Positions 1 through 10,400 of a DNA stretch of 64,000 nucleotides are shown here, piece after piece. The translations under genes and the position numbers were made by a program. This stretch comes from Hydractinia symbiolongicarpus (lineage: Eukaryota > Cnidaria > Hydrozoa > Anthoathecata > Hydractiniidae): assembly GCF_029227915.1 (NCBI RefSeq), contig NC_079877.1:2356001-2420000 (forward strand), read 5' to 3'. The notes below the pieces were generated by a model. It was not told where the DNA came from. It was given only the letters and a program-made list of their open reading frames with translations, and did no database searches. The stretch's first letter is position 1, and the number at the start of each line of letters is the position of its first letter.

Positions 1-26
1 TTGAGTTACAACGGTTGCGTCACACA

Positions 27-36
27 TTCGTACGAA
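27..36. repeat. Perfect 10-bp palindrome TTCGTACGAA, A- and D-type monomers only
   Basis: The sequence equals its own reverse complement. In B, C and most later types one base differs (TTCGTACCAA), which breaks the symmetry. It recurs in every A and D start in the first 15 kb. ACATGT, a second small palindrome, follows directly. Confidence 0.85.
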
Positions 37-228
37 CATGTATTTAGTGATTTTCTTCCGGTATTCCTAAGTTGTATCGCTTTCAACAGTGAAACGATTG
101 ACTGTGGGACTTAATTGAACTTATTTTGGACTTTGACCTTATAAATGTGATAAATGAGCAATTTTGACTACAAGAAATAACATTCTTCTTAATTTGACAT
201 AATTGCTGGAACTCAGCGATTACACTGG

Positions 229-243
229 GCGCTGTGGTAGCGC
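229..243. repeat. GCGCT-GTGGT-AGCGC dyad (5-bp stem, 5-nt loop)
   Basis: The arms are exact reverse complements and can be extended by G-T wobble pairs. The dyad is present in A, D, R, S and many other types. B and C types carry ACCCTGTGGTAACGATT, in which the arms are lost while GTGGT is kept. Dyad and non-dyad monomers therefore alternate in a fixed pattern within the trimer. Confidence 0.8.
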
Positions 244-373
244 TTTATTTATAAATTAAGATAAATAAGTCATTTTTTACTGTTGGACGAATACTAGTCG
301 TTAGTTCGCGCTGAAGAAATAGAGACAGTTTCAAAAACTACATTTCATTGACTTTCTAACAGTTTTAATCTGT

Positions 374-745
374 TTGAGTTACAACGGTTGCGTCACATAT
401 TCGTACCAACATGTATTTAGTTATTTTCTTCCGATGTTACTAAGTTGTATCGCCTTCAACAGTGAAACGATTGACTGTGGGACTTAATTGAACTGATTTT
501 GGACTTTGACCTTATAAATGTGATAATTGAGCCATGTTGACTACAAGAAATAACATTCTTCTTAAATTGACATGATTGTGGGAACTCAGCCATTACACTG
601 GACCCTGTGGTAACGATTCATTTAAAAATTTAGATAAATAAGTCATTTTTACTGTGGGACCAATCCTAGCCGTTATCGAGCGCTGAAAAAGTAGAGACAG
701 TTTCAAAACCTACATTTCATTGACTTTCCAACGGTGTCAATCCGT
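374..745. repeat. Type B monomer (372 bp), reference copy
   Basis: This is the second monomer of the trimer. It is recognised by CCGATGTTACTAAG, CGCCTTCAAC (others have CGCTTTCAAC), GAGCCATGTTGACTAC, the AACGATTCATTT variant that lacks the GCGCT/AGCGC dyad, CTGAAAAAGTAGAGAC, and a tail beginning TTTCCAACGGTGTC. Copies start at 1491, 2608, 3725, 5215, 8566 and 10056. Variant B copies with an A/C-like end start at 6332 and 11173. Confidence 0.92.
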
Positions 746-759
746 TTGAGTTACAACGG
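742..759. repeat. CCGTT-N8-AACGG inverted repeat across the chosen monomer border
   Basis: The arms at 742-746 and 755-759 are exact reverse complements. It is present in most copies. Variants such as CTGTT at the left arm or AAAACGG, TAGAACGG and CAACAG at the right arm keep or break the pairing in particular types. CAACGGTTG inside the right arm is itself nearly self-complementary. Confidence 0.75.
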
Positions 760-916
760 TTGCGTCACATATTCGTACCAACATGTATTTAGTTATTTTC
801 TTCCGATATTACTAAGTTGTATCGCTTTCAACAGTGAAACGATTGACTGTGGGACTTAATTGAACTGATTTTGGACTTTGACCTTATAAATGTGATAATT
901 GAGCCATTTTGAATAC

Positions 917-932
917 AAGAAATAACATTCTT
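917..932. repeat. AAGAA-N6-TTCTT dyad, the most conserved stretch of the monomer
   Basis: The arms at 917-921 and 928-932 are exact reverse complements around ATAACA. Nearly every copy in the window keeps both arms, with the loop varying (ATAACA, ATGACA, AGAACA). A main variant, AAGGAATAACATTCTT in P-like types, changes the spacing. The GAA to TTC gap does not fit a canonical heat-shock element. Confidence 0.75.
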
Positions 933-1046
933 CTTAAATTGACATGATTGTGGGAACTCAGCCATTACACTGGACCCTGTGGTAACGATTCATTTAAAAA
1001 TTTAGATAAATAAGTCATTTTTACTGTGGGACCAATCCTAGCCGTT

Positions 1047-1056
1047 AGCGCGCGCT
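1047..1056. repeat. AGCGCGCGCT palindrome, alternating purine-pyrimidine tract
   Basis: This perfect 10-bp palindrome of alternating CG occurs in C-type and related copies. B and many later types carry ATCGCGCGCTGAAG (shorter GCGCGC core), and A types carry TTCGCGCTGAAG. It is the most GC-rich point of an otherwise AT-rich monomer. Confidence 0.8.
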
Positions 1057-4000
1057 GAAGAAATAGAGACATTTTCAAAAACTACATTTCATTGACTTTC
1101 TAACGGTGTTACCCCGTTTGAGTTACAACGGTTGCGTCACACATTCGTACGAACATGTATTTAGTGATTTTCTTCCGGTATTCCTAAGTTGTATCGCTTT
1201 CAACAGTGAAACGATTGACTGTGGGACTTAATTGAACTTATTTTGGACTTTGACATTATAAATGTGATAAATGAGCAATTTTGACTACAAGAAATAACAT
1301 TCTTCTTAATGTGACATAATTGCTGGAACTCAGCGATTACACTGGGCGCTGTGGTAGCGCTTTATTTATAAATTAAGATAAATAAGTCATTTTTTACTGT
1401 TGGACGAATACTAGTCGTTAGTTCGCGCTGAAGAAATAGAGACAGTTTCAAAAACTACATTTCATTGACTTTCTAACAGTTTTAATCTGTTTGAGTTACA
1501 ACGGTTGCGTCACATATTCGTACCAACATGTATTTAGTTATTTTCTTCCGATGTTACTAAGTTGTATCGCCTTCAACAGTGAAACGATTGACTGTGGGAC
1601 TTAATTGAACTGATTTTGGACTTTGACCTTATAAATGTGATAATTGAGCCATGTTGACTACAAGAAAAAACATTCTTCTTAAATTGACATGATTGTGGGA
1701 ACTCAGCCATTACACTGGACCCTGTGGTAACGATTCATTTAAAAATTTAGATAAATAAGTCATTTTTACTGTGGGACCAATCCTAGCCGTTATCGCGCGC
1801 TGAAAAAGTAGAGACAGTTTCAAAACCTACATTTCATTGACTTTCCAACGGTGTCAATCCGTTTGAGTTACAACGGTTGCGTCACATATTCGTACCAACA
1901 TGTATTTAGTTATTTTCTTCCGATATTACTAAGTTGTATCGCTTTCAACAGTGAAACGATTGACTGTGGGACTTAATTGAACTGATTTTGGACTTTGACC
2001 TTATAAATGTGATAATTGAGCCATTTTGAATACAAGAAATAACATTCTTCTTAAATTGACATGATTGTGGGAACTCAGCCATTACACTGGACCCTGTGGT
2101 AACGATTCATTTAAAAATTTAGATAAATAAGTCATTTTTACTGTGGGACCAATCCTAGCCGTTAGCGCGCGCTGAAGAAATAGAGACATTTTCAAAAACT
2201 ACATTTCATTGACTTTCTAACGGTGTTACCCCGTTTGAGTTACAACGGTTGCGTCACACATTCGTACGAACATGTATTTAGTGATTTTCTTCCGGTATTC
2301 TTAAGTTGTATCGCTTTCAACAGTGAAACGATTGACTGTGGGACTTAATTGAACTTATTTTGGACTTTGACCTTATAAATGTGATAAATGAGCAATTTTG
2401 ACTACAAGAAATAACATTCTTCTTAATGTGACATAATTGCTGGAACTCAGCGATTACACTGGGCGCTGTGGTAGCGCTTTATTTATAAATTAAGATAAAT
2501 AAGTCATTTTTTACTGTTGGACGAATACTAGTCGTTAGTTCGCGCTGAAGAAATAGAGACAGTTTCAAAAACTACATTTCATTGACTTTCTAACAGTTTT
2601 AATCTGTTTGAGTTACAACGGTTGCGTCACATATTCGTACCAACATGTATTTAGTTATTTTCTTCCGATGTTACTAAGTTGTATCGCCTTCAACAGTGAA
2701 ACGATTGACTGTGGGACTTAATTGAACTGATTTTGGACTTTGACCTTATAAATGTGATAATTGAGCCATGTTGACTACAAGAAAAAACATTCTTCTTAAA
2801 TTGACATGATTGTGGGAACTCAGCCATTACACTGGACCCTGTGGTAACGATTCATTTAAAAATTTAGATAAATAAGTCATTTTTACTGTGGGACCAATCC
2901 TAGCCGTTATCGCGCGCTGAAAAAGTAGAGACAGTTTCAAAACCTACATTTCATTGACTTTCCAACGGTGTCAATCCGTTTGAGTTACAACGGTTGCGTC
3001 ACATATTCGTACCAACATGTATTTAGTTATTTTCTTCCGATATTACTAAGTTGTATCGCTTTCAACAGTGAAACGATTGACTGTGGGACTTAATTGAACT
3101 GATTTTGGACTTTGACCTTATAAATGTGATAATTGAGCCATTTTGAATACAAGAAATAACATTCTTCTTAAATTGACATGATTGTGGGAACTCAGCCATT
3201 ACACTGGACCCTGTGGTAACGATTCATTTAAAAATTTAGATAAATAAGTCATTTTTACTGTGGGACCAATCCTAGCCGTTAGCGCGCGCTGAAGAAATAG
3301 AGACATTTTCAAAAACTACATTTCATTGACTTTCTAACGGTGTTACCCCGTTTGAGTTACAACGGTTGCGTCACACATTCGTACGAACATGTATTTAGTG
3401 ATTTTCTTCCGGTATTCCTAAGTTGTATCGCTTTCAACAGTAAAACGATTGACTGTGGGACTTAATTGAACTTATTTTGGACTTTGACCTTATAAATGTG
3501 ATAAATGAGCAATTTTGACTACAAGAAATAACATTCTTCTTAATGTGCCATAATTGCTGGAACTCAGCGATTACACTGGGCGCTGTGGTAGCGCTTTATT
3601 TATAAATTAAGATAAATAAGTCATTTTTTACTGTTGGACGAATACTAGTCGTTAGTTCGCGCTGAAGAAATAGAGACAGTTTCAAAAACTACATTTCATT
3701 GACTTTCTAACAGTTTTAATCTGTTTGAGTTACAACGGTTGCGTCACATATTCGTACCAACATGTATTTAGTTATTTTCTTCCGATGTTACTAAGTTGTA
3801 TCGCCTTCAACAGTGAAACGATTGACTGTGGGACTTAATTGAACTGATTTTGGACTTTGACCTTATAAATGTGATAATTGAGCCATGTTGACTACAAGAA
3901 ATAACATTCTTCTTAAATTGACATGATTGTGGGAACTCAGCCATTACACTGGACCCTGTGGTAACGATTCATTTAAAAATTTAGATAAATAAGTCATTTT

Positions 4001-4468
4001 TACTGTGGGACCAATCCTAGCCGATATCGCGCGCTGAAAAAGTAGAGACAGTTTCAAAACCTACATTTCATTGACTTTCCAACGGTGTCAATCCGTTTGA
4101 GTTGCAACGGTTGCGTCACATATTCGTACCAACATGTATTTAGTTATTTTCTTCCGATATTACTAAGTTGTATCGCTTTCAACAGTGAAACGATTGACTG
4201 TGGGACTTAATTGAACTGATTTTGGACTTTGACCTTATAAATGTGATAATTGAGCCATTTTGAATACAAGAAATAACATTCTTCTTAAATTGACATGATT
4301 GTGGGAACTCAGCCATTACACTGGACCCTGTGGTAACGATTCATTTAAAAATTTAGATAAATAAGTCATTTATACTGTGGGACCAATCCTAGCCGTTAGC
4401 GCGCGCTGAAGAAATAGAGACATTTTCAAAAACTACATTTCATTGACGTTCTAACGGTGTTACCCCGT

Positions 4469-6703
4469 TTGAGTTACAACGGTTGCGTCACACATTCGTA
4501 CGAACATGTATTTAGTGATTTTCTTCCGGTATTCCTAAGTTGTATCGCTTTCAACAGTGAAACGATTGACTGTGGGACTTAATTGAACTTATTTTGGACT
4601 TTGACCTTATAAATGTGATAAATGAGCAATTTTGAATACAAGAAATAACATTCTTCTTAATGTGACATAATTGCTGGAACTCAGCGATTACACTGGGCGC
4701 TGTGGTAGCGCTTTATTTATAAATTAAGATAAATAAGTCATTTTTTACTGTTGGACGAATACTAGTCGTTAGTTCGCGCTGAAGAAATAGAGACAGTTTC
4801 AAAAACTACATTTCATTGACTTTCTAACAGTTTTAATCTGTTTGAGTTACAACGGTTGCGTCACACATTCGTACGAACATGTATTTAGTGATTTTCTTCC
4901 GGTATTCCTAAGTTGTATCGCTTTCAACAGTAAAACGATTGACTGTGGGACTTAATTGAACTTATTTTGGACTTTGACCTTATAAATGTGATAAATGAGC
5001 AATTTTGATTACAAGAAATAACATTCTTCTTAATGTGACATAATTGCTGGAACTCAGCGATTACACTGGGCGCTGTGGTAGCGCTTTATTTATAAATTAA
5101 GATAAATAAGTCATTTTTTACTGTTGGACGAATACTAGTCGTTAGTTCGCGCTGAAGAAATAGAGACAGTTTCAAAAACTACATTTCATTGACTTTCTAA
5201 CAGTTTTAATCTGTTTGAGTTACAACGGTTGCGTCACATATTCGTACCAACATGTATTTAGTTATTTTCTTCCGATGTTACTAAGTTGTATCGCCTTCAA
5301 CAGTGAAACGATTGACTGTGGGACTTAATTGAACTGATTTTGGACTTTGACCTTATAAATGTGATAATTGAGCCATGTTGACTACAAGAAATAACATTCT
5401 TCTTAAATTGACATGATTGTGGGAACTCAGCCATTACACTGGACCCTGTGGTAACGATTCATTTAAAAATTTAGATAAATAAGTCATTTTTACTGTGGGA
5501 CCAATCCTAGCCGATATCGCGCGCTGAAAAAGTAGAGACAGTTTCAAAACCTACATTTCATTGACTTTCCAACGGTGTCAATCCGTTTGAGTTACAACGG
5601 TTGCGTCACATATTCGTACCAACATGTATTTAGTTATTTTCTTCCGATATTACTAAGTTGTATCGCTTTCAACAGTGAAACGATTGACTGTGGGACTTAA
5701 TTGAACTGATTTTGGACTTTGACCTTATAAATGTGATAATTGAGCCATTTTGAATACAAGAAATAACATTCTTCTTAAATTGACATGATTGTGGGAACTC
5801 AGCCATTACACTGGACCCTGTGGTAACGATTCATTTAAAAATTTAGATAAATAAGTCATTTTTACTGTGGGACCAATCCTAGCCGTTAGCGCGCGCTGAA
5901 GAAATAGAGACATTTTCAAAAACTACATTTCATTGACGTTCTAACGGTGTTACCCCGTTTGAGTTACAACGGTTGCGTCACACATTCGTACGAACATGTA
6001 TTTAGTGATTTTCTTCCGGTATTCCTAAGTTGTATCGCTTTCAACAGTGAAACGATTGACTGTGGGACTTAATTGAACTTATTTTGGACTTTGACCTTAT
6101 AAATGTGATAAATGAGCAATTTTGAATACAAGAAATAACATTCTTCTTAATGTGACATAATTGCTGGAACTCAGCGATTACACTGGGCGCTGTGGTAGCG
6201 CTTTATTTATAAATTAAGATAAATAAGTCATTTTTTACTGTTGGACGAATACTAGTCGTTAGTTCGCGCTGAAGAAATAGAGACAGTTTCAAAAACTACA
6301 TTTCATTGACTTTCTAACAGTTTTAATCTGTTTGAGTTACAACGGTTGCGTCACATATTCGTACCAACATGTATTTAGTTATTTTCTTCCGATGTTACTA
6401 AGTTGTATCGCCTTCAACAGTGAAACGATTGACTGTGGGACTTAATTGAACTGATTTTGGACTTTGACCTTATAAATGTGATAATTGAGCCATGTTGACT
6501 ACAAGAAATAACATTCTTCTTAAATTGACATGATTGTGGGAACTCAGCCATTACACTGGACCCTGTGGTAACGATTCATTTAAAAATTTAGATAAATAAG
6601 TCATTTTTACTGTGGGACCAATCCTAGCTGTTAGCGCGCGCTGAAGAAATAGAGACAGTTTCAAAAACTATATTTCATTGACTTTCTAACGGTGTCAATC
6701 CGT
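4469..6703. repeat. Trimer block with two extra A monomers (A, A-B-C, A-B')
   Basis: Monomer order is A (4469), A (4842), B (5215), C (5587), A (5959) and B' (6332). The A at 4469 is followed directly by another A, so the trimer phase slips here, as expected from unequal exchange between neighbouring units. B' begins as B but ends with TAGCTGTTAGCGCGCGCTG and CTATATTTC, so it is a hybrid end. Confidence 0.88.
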
Positions 6704-7264
6704 TTGAGTTACAACGGTTGCGTCACACATTCGTACGAACATGTATTTAGTGATTTTCTTCCGGTATTGCTAAGTTGTATCGCTTTCAACAGTGAAACGA
6801 TTGACTGTGGGATTTAATTGAACTGATTTTAGACTTTGACCTTATAAATGTGATAAATGAGCAATTTTGACTACAAGAAATAACATTCTTCTTAATTTGA
6901 CATGATTGCTGGAACTCAGCGATTACACTGGGCGCTGTGGTATCGCTTTATTTAAAAATTAAGATAAATAAGCCATTTTTCACTGTGGGACCAATCCTAG
7001 CCGTTATCGCGCGCTAAAGAAATAGAGACAGTTTCAAAAACTACATTTCATTGACTTTCTAACAGTGTCAATCGGTTTGAGTTACAACGGTTGCGTCACA
7101 TATTCGTACCAACATGTATTTAGTTATTTTCTTCCGATATTACTAAGTTGTATCGCTTTCAACAGTGAAAAGATTGACTGTGGGACTTAATTGAACTGAT
7201 TTTAGACTTTGACCTAAAAAATGTGATAAATGAGCAATTTTGACTACAAGAAATAACATTCTTC
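6704..7264. repeat. D monomer and first half of E monomer inside the trimer domain
   Basis: D (6704-7076) combines the A-like palindrome TTCGTACGAA with CGGTATTGCTAAG, GATTTAATTG and CGCGCTAAAGAAATAG. E begins at 7077 and carries GAAAAGATTGAC and GACCTAAAAAATGTG. D is not part of the A-B-C unit and resembles the monomers of the following 12-15 kb domain. It recurs at 11545 with E at 11918. It reads as the other domain's repeat joined into the trimer domain. Confidence 0.8.
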
Positions 7265-7448
7265 TTAAATTGACATGATTGTGGGAACTCAGCCATTACA
7301 CTGGACCCTGTGGTAACGATTCATTTAAAAATTTAGATAAATAAGTCATTTTTACTGTGGGACCAATCCTAGCCGTTAGCGCGCGCTGAAGAAATAGAGA
7401 CATTTTCAAAAACTACATTTCATTGACTTTCTAACGGTGTTACCCCGT
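7077..7448. repeat. Chimeric E/C monomer marking the duplication joint
   Basis: The first half carries E markers (GAAAAGATTG and GACCTAAAAAATGTG). From about 7265 the sequence is typical C (CTTAAATTGACATGATTG, AACGATTCATTT, GAGACATTTTC, tail GGTGTTACCCCG). The uninterrupted E counterpart at 11918 instead continues with TTAATTTGACATG and CACTGGTCGCTG. The switch lies in the sequence shared by both types just before 7267, about 190 bp into the monomer. Confidence 0.85.
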
Positions 7449-10400
7449 TTGAGTTACAACGGTTGCGTCACACATTCGTACGAACATGTATTTAGTGATT
7501 TTCTTCCGGTATTCTTAAGTTGTATCGCTTTCAACAGTGAAACGATTGACTGTGGGACTTAATTGAACTGATTTTGGACTTTGACCTTATAAATGTGATA
7601 ATTGAGCCATGTTGACTACAAGAAAAAACATTCTTCTTAAATTGACATGATTGTGGGAACTCAGCCATTACACTGGACCCTGTGGTAACGATTCATTTAA
7701 AAATTAAGATAAATAAGTCATTTTTACTGTGGGACCAATCCTAGCCGTTATCGCGCGCTGAAAAAGTAGAGACAGTTTCAAAACCTACATTTCATTGACT
7801 TTCCAACGGTGTCAATCCGTTTGAGTTACAACGGTTGCGTCACATATTCGTACCAACATGTATTTAGTTATTTTCTTCCGATATTACTAAGTTGTATCGC
7901 TTTCAACAGTGAAACGATTGACTGTGGGACTTAATTGAACTGATTTTGGACTTTGACCTTATAAATGTGATAATTGAGCCATTTTGAATACAAGAAATAA
8001 CATTCTTCTTAAATTGACATGATTGTGGGAACTCAGCCATTACACTGGACCCTGTGGTAACGATTCATTTAAAAATTTAGATAAATAAGTCATTTTTACT
8101 GTGGGACCAATCCTAGCCGTTAGCGCGCGCTGAAGAAATAGAGACATTTTCAAAAACTACATTTCATTGACTTTCTAACGGTGTTACCCCGTTTGAGTTA
8201 CAACGGTTGCGTCACACATTCGTACGAACATGTATTTAGTGATTTTCTTCCGGTATTCCTAAGTTGTATCGCTTTCAACAGTAAAACGATTGACTGTGGG
8301 ACTTAATTGAACTTATTTTGGACTTTGACCTTATAAATGTGATAAATGAGCAATTTTGACTACAAGAAATAACATTCTTCTTAATGTGACATAATTGCTG
8401 GAACTCAGCGATTACACTGGGCGCTGTGGTAGCGCTTTATTTATAAATTAAGATAAATAAGTCATTTTTTACTGTTGGACGAATACTAGTCGTTAGTTCG
8501 CGCTGAAGAAATAGAGACAGTTTCAAAAACTACATTTCATTGACTTTCTAACAGTTTTAATCTGTTTGAGTTACAACGGTTGCGTCACATATTCGTACCA
8601 ACATGTATTTAGTTATTTTCTTCCGATGTTACTAAGTTGTATCGCCTTCAACAGTGAAACGATTGACTGTGGGACTTAATTGAACTGATTTTGGACTTTG
8701 ACCTTATAAATGTGATAATTGAGCCATGTTGACTACAAGAAATAACATTCTTCTTAAATTGACATGATTGTGGGAACTCAGCCATTACACTGGACCCTGT
8801 GGTAACGATTCATTTAAAAATTTAGATAAATAAGTCATTTTTACTGTGGGACCAATCCTAGCCGATATCGCGCGCTGAAAAAGTAGAGACAGTTTCAAAA
8901 CCTACATTTCATTGACTTTCCAACGGTGTCAATCCGTTTGAGTTGCAACGGTTGCGTCACATATTCGTACCAACATGTATTTAGTTATTTTCTTCCGATA
9001 TTACTAAGTTGTATCGCTTTCAACAGTGAAACGATTGACTGTGGGACTTAATTGAACTGATTTTGGACTTTGACCTTATAAATGTGATAATTGAGCCATT
9101 TTGAATACAAGAAATAACATTCTTCTTAAATTGACATGATTGTGGGAACTCAGCCATTACACTGGACCCTGTGGTAACGATTCATTTAAAAATTTAGATA
9201 AATAAGTCATTTATACTGTGGGACCAATCCTAGCCGTTAGCGCGCGCTGAAGAAATAGAGACATTTTCAAAAACTACATTTCATTGACGTTCTAACGGTG
9301 TTACCCCGTTTGAGTTACAACGGTTGCGTCACACATTCGTACGAACATGTATTTAGTGATTTTCTTCCGGTATTCCTAAGTTGTATCGCTTTCAACAGTG
9401 AAACGATTGACTGTGGGACTTAATTGAACTTATTTTGGACTTTGACCTTATAAATGTGATAAATGAGCAATTTTGAATACAAGAAATAACATTCTTCTTA
9501 ATGTGACATAATTGCTGGAACTCAGCGATTACACTGGGCGCTGTGGTAGCGCTTTATTTATAAATTAAGATAAATAAGTCATTTTTTACTGTTGTACGAA
9601 TACTAGTCGTTAGTTCGCGCTGAAGAAATAGAGACAGTTTCAAAAACTACATTTCATTGACTTTCTAACAGTTTTAATCTGTTTGAGTTACAACGGTTGC
9701 GTCACACATTCGTACGAACATGTATTTAGTGATTTTCTTCCGGTATTCCTAAGTTGTATCGCTTTCAACAGTAAAACGATTGACTGTGGGACTTAATTGA
9801 ACTTATTTTGGACTTTGACCTTATAAATGTGATAAATGAGCAATTTTGATTACAAGAAATAACATTCTTCTTAATGTGACATAATTGCTGGAACTCAGCG
9901 ATTACACTGGGCGCTGTGGTAGCGCTTTATTTATAAATTAAGATAAATAAGTCATTTTTTACTGTTGGACGAATACTAGTCGTTAGTTCGCGCTGAAGAA
10001 ATAGAGACAGTTTCAAAAACTACATTTCATTGACTTTCTAACAGTTTTAATCTGTTTGAGTTACAACGGTTGCGTCACATATTCGTACCAACATGTATTT
10101 AGTTATTTTCTTCCGATGTTACTAAGTTGTATCGCCTTCAACAGTGAAACGATTGACTGTGGGACTTAATTGAACTGATTTTGGACTTTGACCTTATAAA
10201 TGTGATAATTGAGCCATGTTGACTACAAGAAATAACATTCTTCTTAAATTGACATGATTGTGGGAACTCAGCCATTACACTGGACCCTGTGGTAACGATT
10301 CATTTAAAAATTTAGATAAATAAGTCATTTTTACTGTGGGACCAATCCTAGCCGATATCGCGCGCTGAAAATGTAGAGACAGTTTCAAAACCTACATTTC

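Larger units (their letters stand above)
1..373. repeat. Type A monomer (373 bp), reference copy
   Basis: This is the first of three monomer types forming the 1117-bp trimer. Diagnostic features are the palindrome TTCGTACGAA at 27-36 (most other types read TTCGTACCAA), CGGTATTCCTAAG near 60, GAACTTATTTT near 117, the dyad GCGCT-GTGGT-AGCGC at 229-243, TATAAATTAAG after it, GTTGGACGAATACTAG near 282, and the tail CAGTTTTAATCTG. Further A copies start at 1118, 2235, 3352, 4469, 4842, 5959, 8193, 9310, 9683 and 10800. Confidence 0.93.
746..1117. repeat. Type C monomer (372 bp), reference copy with internal dyads
   Basis: This is the third monomer of the trimer. It is recognised by CCATTTTGAATACAAG, the GC-rich palindrome AGCGCGCGCT (1047-1056), GAGACATTTTC and the tail GGTGTTACCCCG. 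Its centre holds AAGAA-N6-TTCTT (917-932). At its left border the end of B and the start of C form CCGTT-N8-AACGG (742-759). G+C counted by eye is about 36%. Copies start at 1863, 2980, 4097, 5587, 7821, 8938 and 10428. No coding potential is evident. Confidence 0.92.
1..4468. repeat. A-B-C trimer higher-order repeat, four consecutive units of 1117 bp
   Basis: Units begin at 1, 1118, 2235 and 3352, each exactly 1117 bp (373+372+372). Corresponding monomers of different units are nearly identical, while A, B and C differ from one another at many sites within a unit. Scattered private changes mark single units, such as ATTCTTAAG in the third A and CAGTAAAACG in the fourth A. This is the standard signature of trimer-wise homogenisation. 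The left end is cut by the window, so the block probably continues leftwards. Confidence 0.95.
2057..7270. repeat. 14-monomer block, copy 1 of a 5.2-kb tandem duplication
   Basis: This block runs from within the C monomer at 1863 to within the E monomer at 7077. It is followed immediately by a second copy. At 7271 the sequence switches from E back to C sequence equivalent to about 2057 (offset 5214 bp, 14 monomers). Shared private markers prove the relationship: CAGTAAAACG at 3352+ and 8193+, TTTTGATTACAAG at 4842+ and 9683+, the A-A double, B', D, and E with GACCTAAAAAATG. The ends are placed to within a few tens of bases. Confidence 0.88.

Noticed and set aside
20-45. CENP-B box around ATTCGTACC/GAACATG.
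   Set aside because: The ATTCG start and the A at the proper place resemble the left half, but the required CGGG core at the right is missing in every type.
1-373. Two half-monomers as an ancestral ~186-bp dimer.
   Set aside because: Small echoes such as ACTGTGGGAC and ATTGACT occur twice per monomer, but at inconsistent spacings (168 and 240 bp) and without flanking similarity.
917-932. Heat-shock element.
   Set aside because: GAA and TTC are separated by six bases. Canonical elements need two, or two plus five, between opposed units.
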